Shown here: in pieces, positions 1 to 9,110 of the stretch
Layout: every line of letters begins with the position of its first letter
Numbering within the stretch: position 1 is the first letter of the stretch
Assembly (NCBI GenBank): GCA_016927905.1
Contig: JAFGLW010000028.1
Coordinates: 1 to 50,422, forward strand
Reading direction: 5' to 3'
From: a candidate division CSSED10-310 bacterium
GTDB lineage: Bacteria > CSSED10-310 > JAFGJC01
DNA length: 50,422 nt
Program-made: the position numbers and the translations under genes
Notes under the pieces: model-generated
What the model was told of the DNA's origin: nothing
What the model saw: the letters and a program-made list of their open reading frames with translations, nothing else
Database searches by the model: none

Positions 1-98
1 GGTCAAGTCTGTTCTTGACTCTTGATTTACAGTATTTTTCGATCGGGTGAGGTGACAGAATCAGCTCGGGTTTCCAAGAGTCAAGAGCAGACTTGACC
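1..98. repeat. Inverted repeat built from a nested palindrome
   Basis: Arms at 1-24 and 75-98 are reverse complements at 23 of 24 positions, separated by about 50 bases. Each arm is itself a small palindrome, GTCAAG-6 nt-CTTGAC (2-19 on the left). A close copy of one arm occurs at 46571-46594. Such short palindromic units resemble REP/RAYT-type or MITE-like repeats; that assignment is inference. The left arm starts at the window edge, so the element may extend further left. The right arm ends 10 bases before the Shine-Dalgarno sequence of the next gene, so it lies in that gene's 5' region. Confidence 0.7.
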
Positions 99-122
99 CC
101 ATTTTACAGGAGATCGGGATTC

Positions 123-2024
123 ATGAGAGAGAGGTTCAAGCGGCCGGGATTGCCGCTGGTGCTGCTCGTTCTGGGTTATCTGGCGGTTTCGGCATATATT
201 ATTGCGGTTGTATCCCGGCATTACTTGATTCAGGTACCCAATTTCGACCAGATCATATTCGAGCAGGCCATGATGTCATTTCTGGATGGCAGGGGTCTTG
301 AATCCACGTTTGAGAACGCCAACATATGGCATGTCGATCACAACGCAGTCCATTTCCAGCCGGTGCTGTACCTTCTGGCAACCTTGTACGGGATTTATCC
401 GCATTCCCTGACCATCAAGGCGATCGAAATATTGCTCGTTCTCGGCGGCTGCATCCCCCTGTTTCGGTTGGCCACCCTTTATCTTCCATCCCGGTGGAGC
501 GCCTGGATGGTGGGATCCATCTTTCTGCTGGACTGGGCGCTGCAGTATCAGCTCCTAAGCGATTTCCATCCGGTCAATCTGGCGATTCCGGTCTATTTCT
601 GGGCTTTGTATTATCTGCACAGGGGTAAACCACGGGGTGTTCTCCTGACGGCTCCCCTGGGCCTGCTTCTGAAAGAGACGGAAATTTTCACGGTGTTAAT
701 GCTGGGAATATACGCCCTGGCTTTCCGCAGGCATGTTCGCACCGGCATCACTTTGATGGTCCTGGCGGTCGCCTGGTTCGGCCTGGTCTTCGGCCTGGTC
801 ATCCCCCACTACAATCCGGATGGAAACTACGTTTTCTTTCAATTCATGACGCCGCGCCTGGGCAGCGATTTCCAGGATGCAGTTCAGAATCTGGTTCAGA
901 ATCCCGCCGGGATGTCCGGGGAATTGTTCACATCGCGGAATTTCCACTTTCTGAATGGTCTGTTCGGCAGGTTGTGGTATCTGCCCCTGATCGCCATCCG
1001 CCATCTAATTCCGGCACTCCCTCCGCTGTTGTTCATGTGTCATTCCGAAGATGCCATATACAAACTCGTCAATTCCCATCTGACCAGCCCGATACTTCCG
1101 TTTCTGTATGTTTCGCTCGTTGTGGCATTATCCCGGATCCGGACATTCACCGGGCGGCATCCGAAACTTCATGCCGGGAAGCTGATGCATGCGGTCGCGA
1201 CCGGCCTTCTGCTGTTCAATGTCTACCTGAGTTGTTTCGATAAAAAAAGTATCGGGTACGGCGAAAAGGAGTTTCCGGCGTTTCGGAACGTGCCTGAATC
1301 CATTAGCACAGTGTTTACCGGGGCGGTCCCGACGACGGATGTTCTGGCTTCGGATTGCGTGTTTGCCCCCTATTTCATGTACACCCACCGGTGGTTGTAC
1401 AATTATCCGTATCAGAAGGTTTCCGCGGATTGGCTGGTCTTTTACCGGAACCCGGACGGCGGCGGTGCGGTCGATTTGGAGATGATCCACGGAAGTTTGA
1501 TGGATGGCTATCTTCCGGTAAACGAATTCTGGCGGACCGGTCACTGGCTGATGCGGCGTTCTTCCAAAGATGCGAACACGGATTTTATCCGGCACCTGCG
1601 CCTTGAAACCGAACGGGGGTTTGATTTCACCCTGGAAGGTGAATCGAGTTTCGAGTCCCTGTTTACCGGGTTTTCATTCAGGGGTTCCGACGGGACCTGG
1701 TCCCTTGGGAACAGATCCATTCTTCTGTTCAGCCTTCCATACACTCAAGATACCGATATCGAAATTCATGTTTCGGGCTTCAATCCCGTTCAATACCTGT
1801 CCGACCAGATCATCACACTGTACCTGAACGACCTGAAACTGGACACTTTTATTGCGGACCGGCCCCATCCGGACATCATCTGCACCGTACCGTTCAATCA
1901 GGTCAAAGACGGCGTCAATTTCCTGGGATTCGAATTCGCCCGGACATTCCAGCCGTGCGAACTGGAAATCAACGCGGACTGCCGGATACTGGCATTCAAA
2001 TTCAAATCCGTCAGATTTCAATGA
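123..2024 (+). CDS. DUF2079-like polytopic membrane protein with C-terminal beta-rich domain
   Basis: A 633-residue inner-membrane protein with many hydrophobic segments over its first 370 residues or so. The early part has the pattern of DUF2079 membrane proteins: an Asn-Phe-Asp-Gln loop after the first helix, then HFQPVLYLLATLYGIYP, a FHPVNLAIP segment and a KETEIF segment. This family is GT-C-like and of unknown substrate. The last 140 residues or so are non-hydrophobic and beta-rich (WSLGNRSILLFSLP), like an accessory sugar-binding sandwich. The ATG at 123 is preferred over TTG 93 because AGGAG lies at 108-112 and the upstream codons fall in the inverted repeat. It probably acts in envelope glycan or lipid glycosylation; this is inference. 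Confidence 0.75.
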   Translation: MRERFKRPGLPLVLLVLGYLAVSAYIIAVVSRHYLIQVPNFDQIIFEQAMMSFLDGRGLESTFENANIWHVDHNAVHFQPVLYLLATLYGIYPHSLTIKAIEILLVLGGCIPLFRLATLYLPSRWSAWMVGSIFLLDWALQYQLLSDFHPVNLAIPVYFWALYYLHRGKPRGVLLTAPLGLLLKETEIFTVLMLGIYALAFRRHVRTGITLMVLAVAWFGLVFGLVIPHYNPDGNYVFFQFMTPRLGSDFQDAVQNLVQNPAGMSGELFTSRNFHFLNGLFGRLWYLPLIAIRHLIPALPPLLFMCHSEDAIYKLVNSHLTSPILPFLYVSLVVALSRIRTFTGRHPKLHAGKLMHAVATGLLLFNVYLSCFDKKSIGYGEKEFPAFRNVPESISTVFTGAVPTTDVLASDCVFAPYFMYTHRWLYNYPYQKVSADWLVFYRNPDGGGAVDLEMIHGSLMDGYLPVNEFWRTGHWLMRRSSKDANTDFIRHLRLETERGFDFTLEGESSFESLFTGFSFRGSDGTWSLGNRSILLFSLPYTQDTDIEIHVSGFNPVQYLSDQIITLYLNDLKLDTFIADRPHPDIICTVPFNQVKDGVNFLGFEFARTFQPCELEINADCRILAFKFKSVRFQ

Positions 2025-2170
2025 TGGGCCGAGATGCCACTCGATTCCTTTCTTCTCACCAAAATAAGATTCGGGGGAGCGGTGGTTTGCCGGCCGGAAG
2101 CCGGAATTCCCGCTTGAAGTTGTATCGAGAAAATCAGCTCGAAATCGTATGGAAGGGCATAGTATGAAAG

Positions 2171-2641
2171 TCAGCATAGCGGGGAGAATATCATCTGATA
2201 ATGCGTATCGGTTTCCGATTCCATTGAGAATCCCAGTTTTTCATATAGCCGTATGGCCGGATTGACTTTGAAAACATGCAGCCGGAGTGGTTTGCCCGTG
2301 ATCTCCGATTTTGCTTTCAGGCTATTCAGTACTATGGTCCCGATTCCCCGGTTCTGAAACTCCGGAAGGATCTCGATTCTGCTCAGGAAAAGATCGAACG
2401 GTCTTTCCATCATCTCGACCATGCCGATGTCGCGGCCGTCGTGTTGAACGATTCGGATGACGGCGGGTCGGAATCCCCGAATAAAAAGGTTGTATTGAAA
2501 AATATCATCCCAGCCGTATATCTTCTCCACGACGGTTTTCATCGCCTGTTTCTTGAGATTCCAGAGAAAATCGAGATCTTTTTTGCCGGCCGATCTGAAA
2601 ACTACTTTCATGTCGCCCATGATTACACATTCGATGCGCAT
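2171..2641 (-). CDS. GNAT family N-acetyltransferase
   Basis: A 156-residue cytosolic protein with the GNAT fold. Motif A, which binds the acetyl-CoA pyrophosphate, reads RIEILPEFQNRGIGT in the middle of the protein (Q/R-x-x-G-x-G/A type), followed by a helix and the late NPAIRLYEKLGF motif B. The substrate cannot be read from sequence. Alternative starts at Met8 or Met11 (MKVVFRSAG) are plausible because no Shine-Dalgarno sequence favours the first ATG. It is convergent with the DUF2079-like gene across 146 bases that hold only weak GC-rich hairpins and no clear terminator. Confidence 0.85.
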   Translation of the reverse strand: MRIECVIMGDMKVVFRSAGKKDLDFLWNLKKQAMKTVVEKIYGWDDIFQYNLFIRGFRPAVIRIVQHDGRDIGMVEMMERPFDLFLSRIEILPEFQNRGIGTIVLNSLKAKSEITGKPLRLHVFKVNPAIRLYEKLGFSMESETDTHYQMIFSPLC

Positions 2642-2681
2642 TGAAAAGCGATCGAATTCCAGATCGGTTCTGGCATGTGTT

Positions 2682-4166
2682 TTAATTATGCCGGTTTGGA
2701 TCGGCGGATGCCCGATCGAGGAATGAGCCGATGAAACTTCCCAGGAGAAGCAGGAACAGGGGTTCGGTCAGGAACCGGTACCGGTTCTGATCGTACAGCA
2801 CCGTGCAGATTCCCGCGGCCGAGGTAAATGAAAGGGTGAAGGTTAGATAAAAAAACAAAAGGCGGCGTTCCAGGCAGTTTTGCGATGCGGGCAGTGTCTG
2901 GCGGATCCCATGTGCGATCGCCACCGGATAGAGGATGATCAGCCAGAAACCGCAATGCCGGTACCGCCGGAGCAGATCGGTCAGGGTCATTTTGCTGATG
3001 TTCGCGGCGCGGGATTCCCGGAATAACTGGCCGTAAAAAATCCGGCTGAACCATTTCTCATATCCGGCGATTCGTGACACCGGTCGCCTGAGGAGAACGG
3101 AATCGTTCGCAGGCAGGAAATATGTGCATGATGTATATAGCATCGTTCGAAGCAGAACCCACGGGTGGTGCCTTAGAACGTAGAGGGAATCGCGGAGATA
3201 TATTTTGGAAACGATGGCGTAATCCCGGTGATTGTAATTCCGGTTGCCGTAGGATTTGGTTTTCCTGTCAACCGCCGGGATGCCGCGCTCTGCAGACTGT
3301 TCGATCAGATTTTCATATTCTGCAAGCGGTGAAAAGGGCGGGATTTTTGAAATCGGCGACAAGCTCCCGGATTTCACCAGCCGGGTGCGGATATCTTCAT
3401 CGAGTTGAAACAGGGTGGTCTGGCAGAGGCTCATCCCCAGCCAGGATGAGCAATGGGGGATATCGAAGATAACAAAATTCTTCCCACACCACACAACCAT
3501 GGGGAAAATTGAAATCAGGGCTGAGGCCAGGATTCGTTTTCGACTGGCGGGCATCGACTGGTATAAAACGATGAATACCACCAGGAACCATACAGGGTGA
3601 AATGCCGTCCGGATCAGCGTCAGTGCGCTCATGGACAGGAAAAATACCAGGATCCGGACACCGGAAGGGCGGTTGAAAGATTCGATCAGGCACAGAACCG
3701 ACAACAGAGTCAGAAACAGGGTCGGATAAGTATAGGAAGCGTAATTTTCGTACAGTATCGATGCCGGGGTGAAGATAAAAAAACATGCAAGCACGATACC
3801 GGTTAATCTGGAACGGGTCAGGTGGAGAGCGGTTCTGTACAGGATCAGGCATGTCAACAGGCCGGTTAGCAAATACTGGAGATAGAGAGCGGCTGGATAG
3901 CTCTGAGGGAACGATTTCACGATGATTCCGATCATGAAATTGAAAAGGGGCGGTTGGTTGTGAAGATAAACGATACTCTGCAGCAGATCGGATTGCAGCA
4001 GTTTCAGATCCAGCATCTGCCACCATGAAAAGAGCGGATCTGTTTGGAATTGAATTCCGGTGCACAGGAAGAAGAACCGTGAGCATACAAACAGGCAAAC
4101 CAGACCGATGAAAATTAAGGGGATGTGTTTAACCGGCCGGTTCATCTTTTTCTTAATTCCTATCAT
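2682..4166 (-). CDS. GT-C type membrane glycosyltransferase-like protein
   Basis: A 494-residue protein with about ten predicted transmembrane segments. After the first helix an extracytoplasmic loop carries Asp43 (QFQTDPLFSWW), followed by the HNQPPLFNF motif at residues 69-77. This H-x-Q-P-P-L pattern is typical of GT39/PMT-like GT-C enzymes, which transfer sugars from polyprenyl-phosphate donors outside the membrane. Acceptor and donor are unknown. Met8 (4145) is an alternative start. It lies 40 bases downstream of the GNAT gene start on the same strand and follows the histidine kinase across a 72-base gap with no recognisable signal. It is one of four unlinked GT-C-like proteins in the window. 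Confidence 0.7.
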   Translation of the reverse strand: MIGIKKKMNRPVKHIPLIFIGLVCLFVCSRFFFLCTGIQFQTDPLFSWWQMLDLKLLQSDLLQSIVYLHNQPPLFNFMIGIIVKSFPQSYPAALYLQYLLTGLLTCLILYRTALHLTRSRLTGIVLACFFIFTPASILYENYASYTYPTLFLTLLSVLCLIESFNRPSGVRILVFFLSMSALTLIRTAFHPVWFLVVFIVLYQSMPASRKRILASALISIFPMVVWCGKNFVIFDIPHCSSWLGMSLCQTTLFQLDEDIRTRLVKSGSLSPISKIPPFSPLAEYENLIEQSAERGIPAVDRKTKSYGNRNYNHRDYAIVSKIYLRDSLYVLRHHPWVLLRTMLYTSCTYFLPANDSVLLRRPVSRIAGYEKWFSRIFYGQLFRESRAANISKMTLTDLLRRYRHCGFWLIILYPVAIAHGIRQTLPASQNCLERRLLFFYLTFTLSFTSAAGICTVLYDQNRYRFLTEPLFLLLLGSFIGSFLDRASADPNRHN

Positions 4167-4238
4167 GAGATGATTAGATAAATCAATGTCCGGACCGTCG
4201 GCTGATCCGACCGTGACAACTCGATGTATTTTTTCGGT

Positions 4239-5552
4239 CTACTCGGGTTCGTTGGCAGGATTGATCTGGAAGGGTATGGTCAACCTGAAAATGCTGCCGC
4301 CTTCCGGGTTGTCCAGTGCATGGATGGATCCCCCGTGCGCTTCGAGGGCCAGCCGGCAAAATGCCAGGCCAAGACCTTTTGAAAATGCGGGATGGTTTCC
4401 GGGTTTCACCTGGATGAATTTCGAAAAAATTTTTTCCCGGTAAACCTCGGGAATACCGGGACCCGTATCCCCCACGTCGACCAAGGCACAGGACTGTTCC
4501 GGATCGATGATTCCCTTGACTTCGATATATCCCGATTTCGTATATCGGGCGGCATTCGATATCAGGTTGGTGAAGATACGCATGAGCAGGGATTCATCAC
4601 CCTGAACGAAGAATGGTTCACCGGGAAACCGCAAGCGGATCTGGACGTTCCGGGACAGAGCGATGCTCGGACTGCTGAAGATCTCGCGGACCAGTGATGA
4701 CAGGTCCACGTCTTTGATGACGGGTTTCAGTTCGCCGTTCTCCAAGCGATACACATCCAGGATGTCGTTGATCATCCGGGCCAGCAGCTTCAGGTTGGTT
4801 CGGGCTTTGATCAGGAGTTCCTCTTCGTCCGGTGATTTTTCCTTGGTGATCATGGAATCGAGAAGGCTGAAAGCGGTATAGACGACCGTGAGCGGATTGC
4901 GCAGATCGTGAACGATGTGATGCGCGAGTTCTTCCCGGAGATTGCTTGCTTCCCGTTCAATCTCGTTTTTGATTTTTTCCTGGTAGATCTCTTCCTGCAG
5001 CCGGAGTTTGTCGTTGATGGAGGCTTTGAGATTCTGGTAGAGCTTCGCGTTTTCGATGGCGATGGCGGCGTGGTTGGCGAAAGTGACCAGGGTGTCGAGG
5101 TCCCGGGGAGTGAACACGCCCGATTTCCAGCGGTTATCCAGATGGATGATTCCCAGAACCTGGTTCCTGCTGGCGATGGGAACGCACAGCACGGATCGAA
5201 GGCCGGAGGCGACGACACTTTCCCTGGCGGAAAACCGGTGATCATCCATGGCATCGACGGTCAATATTGGTTTTTTATCCTTGAAAGCTTCATCGATGAC
5301 ACCCTGGCTGTACCCATGGCCCTTTTCCAGATTCTCGATATTGAAGTTTTTGGCCACACGCAGAACCAGTCGGCCATTTTCGACGAGCATGATGAATCCG
5401 CGTTCGGCGTTCAGAAGCCCAACCACCTGGTCCATGGCGTACCGAAGCACCTCATCCAGATTAAGCGAGGAATTCAGCTGGCTGGAAATCTGAAGCAGGA
5501 GTGATAATGGATCTGTTTTGGAAGGTTGATCCATCATGATCTCATGGAACAC
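4239..5552 (-). CDS. Cytoplasmic GAF-domain sensor histidine kinase
   Basis: 437 residues with no transmembrane segment. A GAF domain spans about residues 25-175 (LRSVLCVPIASRNQVLGIIH core), a short coiled coil covers about 175-212, then comes the DHp H-box HDLRNP with phospho-acceptor His215. The catalytic ATPase part follows: N-box NLISNAARY (329-337), G1 DTGPG (362-366) and G2 GLGLAF (393-398). It presumably autophosphorylates in response to a cytosolic ligand or redox signal bound by GAF. No response regulator is adjacent, so its partner is unknown. The start overlaps the end of pssA by 11 bases; Met6 or Met7 would remove the overlap. Either way it is the last gene of the psd-pssA operon. 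Confidence 0.92.
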   Translation of the reverse strand: MFHEIMMDQPSKTDPLSLLLQISSQLNSSLNLDEVLRYAMDQVVGLLNAERGFIMLVENGRLVLRVAKNFNIENLEKGHGYSQGVIDEAFKDKKPILTVDAMDDHRFSARESVVASGLRSVLCVPIASRNQVLGIIHLDNRWKSGVFTPRDLDTLVTFANHAAIAIENAKLYQNLKASINDKLRLQEEIYQEKIKNEIEREASNLREELAHHIVHDLRNPLTVVYTAFSLLDSMITKEKSPDEEELLIKARTNLKLLARMINDILDVYRLENGELKPVIKDVDLSSLVREIFSSPSIALSRNVQIRLRFPGEPFFVQGDESLLMRIFTNLISNAARYTKSGYIEVKGIIDPEQSCALVDVGDTGPGIPEVYREKIFSKFIQVKPGNHPAFSKGLGLAFCRLALEAHGGSIHALDNPEGGSIFRLTIPFQINPANEPE

Positions 5553-6453
5553 CCGGGTTCTCCGGATTGCGGGATTCGGGTGTCAGGGAATTTTGTGGAA
5601 TTTCATTTTCTAAACTTTCCTCGTCGTCCAGTATTTTGACATGCACGAACACGCCGTCCAAACGCTTGAAAAAGCGGTGTGAAGCATCCGGTATCAGATG
5701 AACAAGCACTCCCGAAGAGACATAAAGAAATACGATGATGAGAACGACCGTTTCGGGATTGTACAGTATCACGGTGAGTAGGAGCACGAAGAAGAACAGG
5801 GTCCCAACAGGACGTCTCCGGGACCAGTCGATATCTTTGAATGAGCGGTATTGGAACCCGGAGATCATCAGAAACGAGAGTAGATACACCATGATCAGCG
5901 CCAGGAAAGAAAGCACGCCCGGCGTTTCGATATCGGGTTTGAACAGGACCATCATAGCCATGCAGGATGCTGCAGCCGGAATGGGAAGTCCGATAAAGAA
6001 CCGTTTGGAGCGCATTTCATGGTCTTCTTCCATGACATTGAACCGCGCCAGGCGTATGGCGCCGCAACCCAGATAAAGAAACGATGCGATCCAGCCCAGC
6101 CTGTGGAATCCATACAATCCCCAGGAATACACCAGGATCCCCGGAGCGATACCGAAGGAAATCACGTCTGCGATGGAGTCCAACTGCATGCCGAAGGGGC
6201 TGGTGGAATGGGTCAGACGGGCGACGCGGCCGTCTATGGCGTCGAATACGCCGGCAATCAGGATCAGAATGCATGCTCTGGAGAAATAAAAAGATGCATT
6301 GTCATCGGTCCAGTGAGTGAGAACGAGCATGATCGCCGAGAATCCGAACAGAATGTTTGCCAGGGTCAGCATGGATGGAAGCAGATAGATTCCTCGATGG
6401 ATGGCCCGGGGAATTATGGGCAGTTTCTTTTTTTTATCAGCCGGTTCAGTCAT
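5542..6453 (-). CDS. pssA: CDP-diacylglycerol-serine O-phosphatidyltransferase
   Basis: Makes phosphatidylserine from CDP-diacylglycerol and L-serine in the inner membrane, the first step towards phosphatidylethanolamine. The 303-residue protein has the full CDP-alcohol phosphotransferase signature: D71-x2-D74-G-x2-A78-R79-x8-G88-x3-D92-x3-D96, with several membrane helices after it. A longer reading frame from 6528 exists, but the ATG at 6453 (MTEPADKKKK) is preferred: it overlaps the psd stop by 8 bases (ATGACTGA), typical of translational coupling, and the extra 25 residues are low-complexity read-through of psd in another frame. The integral-membrane form with a charged N-terminus matches the type II (Bacillus-like) family. 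Confidence 0.93.
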   Translation of the reverse strand: MTEPADKKKKLPIIPRAIHRGIYLLPSMLTLANILFGFSAIMLVLTHWTDDNASFYFSRACILILIAGVFDAIDGRVARLTHSTSPFGMQLDSIADVISFGIAPGILVYSWGLYGFHRLGWIASFLYLGCGAIRLARFNVMEEDHEMRSKRFFIGLPIPAAASCMAMMVLFKPDIETPGVLSFLALIMVYLLSFLMISGFQYRSFKDIDWSRRRPVGTLFFFVLLLTVILYNPETVVLIIVFLYVSSGVLVHLIPDASHRFFKRLDGVFVHVKILDDEESLENEIPQNSLTPESRNPENPGVP

Positions 6454-7096
6454 GAATGTCCACCTGTACGGGCCTTGTCGACGCGATCCGGGTGACGCCG
6501 GCCCGGACCCGGGTACCCGGTGAGACATCGATGGAAAGATTTTTGGGGACGTAAGTGTCCACTCGAGATCCGAATTTGATCAATCCGATCCGTTCGCCGC
6601 GTTTCACACGGGAATCCGGATAAATCATCGGGACGATCCGCCGGGCGATCAGTCCGGCCACCAGCCGGACCATGACCGGACCGATAGCTGTTTCCATGGC
6701 GATCTCAACCCGCTCGTTCTGAAGCGATGAAGCGGCGTGCGATGCGTTCAGAAAGGAACCCGGGAAGTGATCGATACTTGTTATTTTCCCGGCTACCGGT
6801 GACCGGTTGACATGTACATCGAAAATGGTCATGAACACAGAAATTTTTATATGATCTGCATACCGATCCGGAGTGTCCGAAGTTTCCACCTGAATGATCT
6901 TCCCGTCTGCAGGGGACAGCAGAACAGTGCCCGGTTCCAGTGATTCCCGTTCGGGGTCTCGGAAAAAATTCATTATGATCAGGGCCAGAAGCCACAGCGG
7001 GATTGACAGAAGAACGCTTAAGCAGGCAACGGCGAATGCGGCAACCACAGCCAGAACGATATATGGCCAACCGGCTTTTGAGACGGGGATTCTCAT
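6446..7096 (-). CDS. psd: Phosphatidylserine decarboxylase proenzyme (short form)
   Basis: Decarboxylates phosphatidylserine to phosphatidylethanolamine. The 216-residue length and FGSRVD at 175-180 identify the short PSD-A-like family. Self-cleavage before Ser177 would generate a large beta chain and a small alpha chain with the pyruvoyl cofactor. Two hydrophobic stretches at 10-44 anchor it to the membrane. Conserved blocks seen include FRDPER (45-50), SPADGKI (61-67), and the IFDVHVNRSPVAG segment (91-103) with its catalytic-region His95. It is the first gene of the coupled psd-pssA-kinase operon. A 284-base divergent region separates it from the HAD phosphatase gene. Confidence 0.95.
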   Translation of the reverse strand: MRIPVSKAGWPYIVLAVVAAFAVACLSVLLSIPLWLLALIIMNFFRDPERESLEPGTVLLSPADGKIIQVETSDTPDRYADHIKISVFMTIFDVHVNRSPVAGKITSIDHFPGSFLNASHAASSLQNERVEIAMETAIGPVMVRLVAGLIARRIVPMIYPDSRVKRGERIGLIKFGSRVDTYVPKNLSIDVSPGTRVRAGVTRIASTRPVQVDIHD

Positions 7097-7380
7097 GGTG
7101 TTACCCGCGCTTCGGCAGATTCCGAATGCGGCTTTCGATCTGATCTTTCAACGTCATTTTTTTCCTTCAATTACTCAATCTCCCGATCCAAACGCCGGGT
7201 TTGTTCGATCTGACGGGCAAAATTCTTGTCGGGGCGGAGTGGTTCCTGATACAGTTCAGATCGATGGCCGGGCATCCGGCGGATCCTCGACAGAATACAC
7301 ACGCCAAAGGTATCAAAAACCGGACATGCTGACAATCCGGAGTTGGGGGCGGGAAACCCGATCGGATGGGAATTGATACG
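7097..7380. promoter_or_regulatory. Divergent intergenic region between psd and a HAD phosphatase gene
   Basis: This 284-base gap separates two genes transcribed away from each other, so it must hold promoters for both. I found no convincing -35/-10 pair, hairpin or operator, and no open frame with family features. The call rests on gene orientation only. Confidence 0.4.
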
Positions 7381-8031
7381 ATGAAAAATTATAAAATAGT
7401 TGTTTTTGATGTCGATGGGACTCTGACGCAGGTCCGGAGTGTCTGGGAATACCTGCATCGGAAGCTTGGGATCTGGGACTCCCAGGGTGAACCGAATCTT
7501 GCTGACTATCGTTCCGGTCGGATTGATTATCGGGAGTTTGCCCGGAGAGATGCCGCCGGATACCGGGGAGTTGCCAGATCCAGAATTTTGGAACTGCTCG
7601 AATCGATACCGATGCGGTCCGGATGGTCCGAATGCCTGCACATGTTCCGGGCCCGGGGCATGAAGATCGCCCTGGTTTCGACCGGGCTGGATATCCTGGT
7701 GGACCGCTTTACCCGGGTAGACCATCGGTCAGCCAACAAACTTGGATTCGACAACGATGTATGCACCGGCCAGGTTGAAGTCTGCGTGTCGATGAACGGC
7801 AAAAAATCTTTCCTGGACCGGCTGCTGGATGAAATCGGGATTGGATGGGAAGAAGTTGTCGTGATCGGTGACAGCGAGGGTGATTGCGAAATCATGCTCG
7901 CGGCGGGGCTTTCGATCGCCGTAGATCCCTCGGAAGCAAAGGTTGCACAGGCTGCTGATTTTCAGATCGACGGATCGGATCTGACGCATATCCTGCCGCT
8001 TGTTTTCGATGGACGACCAAAGAAGGTCTGA
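7381..8031 (+). CDS. HAD-superfamily phosphatase, phosphoserine phosphatase-like
   Basis: 216 residues from the ATG at 7381; a start five codons earlier (7366) is possible. All four HAD motifs are present: motif I DVDGT with nucleophile Asp10 and acid/base Asp12, motif II Ser100 (ALVSTG), motif III Lys141 or Lys142, and motif IV GDSEGD with Asp164 and Asp168. The helical cap between motifs I and II (residues 20-80) and overall size match SerB-like enzymes of type I. The substrate could be phosphoserine or another small phosphomonoester. Link with the neighbouring phosphatidylserine genes through serine supply is tempting but unproven. It converges on the M29-like gene with only 14 bases between. 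Confidence 0.85.
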   Translation: MKNYKIVVFDVDGTLTQVRSVWEYLHRKLGIWDSQGEPNLADYRSGRIDYREFARRDAAGYRGVARSRILELLESIPMRSGWSECLHMFRARGMKIALVSTGLDILVDRFTRVDHRSANKLGFDNDVCTGQVEVCVSMNGKKSFLDRLLDEIGIGWEEVVVIGDSEGDCEIMLAAGLSIAVDPSEAKVAQAADFQIDGSDLTHILPLVFDGRPKKV

Positions 8032-8045
8032 GGGAAAACGATTGA

Positions 8046-9110
8046 TCAGTTCAGCTCGGGGACAAACTCGCCGTTGCGGATGATTTCTTGCCCGTTGATC
8101 AAAACCGTCGGATGTACGGCGGTCATCGGCCAGAACAGGTCCGAGAAGTTGTTCCCGCCGAATATCAGGTTGGATCCCAGGCAGATATGGATGGATCCGC
8201 GAATCATCGGGTCGGTGATTTCACAGGACAGGGGAGCGGTAATGCCCGGATTCAAACCGATTCCGAATCCGGCGAACACATCCTTGTCCCCGTAAGCGTT
8301 ATTCAAGCGATTTTGGAACAGGTGGAGATTTAGATCTGCCGAGCAGGATTCGATTCTGCCTGATTTGAAGGTCAGAAGCAGGTTCTGAATTGTCTTCCCG
8401 GCGCATGCCAGGCTGTCGATCAGTATTGTGCCTTCAACGGAATTTTCCAGAGGTGATATGAATACATACCCTCCGGGCAGATTCCGCGATCCGTCCTGGC
8501 TGAAAATCTGCCTGTCTGAAAGTTGAAATGTCAGTTTGCAGTGGTTGTGGGTATGGATTTCAACCATTCGGTTGGGATTCCGGATCAGCCTTGATACAGT
8601 TTTGCATTCCGAACGAAGGGTCCGGTAAGAAATATTCAGGCAATTGTGAACGGATTCAATGAACAGAGATTCGGGAACATTGAAATACTGGGCCAGTTCG
8701 GGAGTCGGAAGATATATATTGGACATATTACGTCTCTGAATCCGCTCGATAACCGGTCTGCGCGCCTGAATGGCGGCCTGGTACTTCCGTTTGGGAATAT
8801 TCTTGAATTTGGGATCCGGATCGCTGCAGATGATGTTGATGTGGCGCGAAAAATCGTGAATCCGTTTCAGGGCCTGTGGCGGAGTCCGGCTCAGATAACT
8901 TATCGGAAGTTCCCGCAAGAACCTTTCCCTGTAGGAAGGCGTGTTCAGGCGGATGGTCGGATAAGCGCCGCTTTTGGCGATATTGAGGGTGAATTCATCC
9001 AGAAACGGGAAATAATGCCGTTCCCCGGTCAGTGTTACTTCAACCACTTCGTTTTCCTTGATCATGAGCGCATCGTTTATGAACAGATAAGCAAGATGCG
9101 ACAAATCCAT
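8046..9110 (-). CDS. M29 aminopeptidase-like protein lacking most metal ligands
   Basis: A 354-residue protein whose C-terminal half follows the thermophilic M29 aminopeptidase pattern: NLPGGYVFISPLENSVEGT (210-228), GFGIGLNPG (281-289), RGSIHICLG (304-312), GGNNFSDLFWP (318-328) and a final NGQEIIRNGEF strand. In active M29 enzymes two metals are held by two Glu, two His and one Asp. Here the aligned positions are Tyr215, Phe282, His308 (kept), Phe326 and Pro328. Hence it looks like a non-catalytic homologue or one with altered chemistry. This rests on my hand alignment to recalled family motifs. The N-terminal half is the usual divergent nucleotide-fold-like part. It stands alone in orientation between a convergent phosphatase gene and the downstream end of the ABC operon. 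Confidence 0.7.
   Translation of the reverse strand: MDLSHLAYLFINDALMIKENEVVEVTLTGERHYFPFLDEFTLNIAKSGAYPTIRLNTPSYRERFLRELPISYLSRTPPQALKRIHDFSRHINIICSDPDPKFKNIPKRKYQAAIQARRPVIERIQRRNMSNIYLPTPELAQYFNVPESLFIESVHNCLNISYRTLRSECKTVSRLIRNPNRMVEIHTHNHCKLTFQLSDRQIFSQDGSRNLPGGYVFISPLENSVEGTILIDSLACAGKTIQNLLLTFKSGRIESCSADLNLHLFQNRLNNAYGDKDVFAGFGIGLNPGITAPLSCEITDPMIRGSIHICLGSNLIFGGNNFSDLFWPMTAVHPTVLINGQEIIRNGEFVPELN

Noticed and set aside
7171..7725. Minus-strand frame of 184 codons across the HAD gene start
   Set aside because: It is antisense to the HAD phosphatase, is rich in Pro and Arg and lacks any family pattern.
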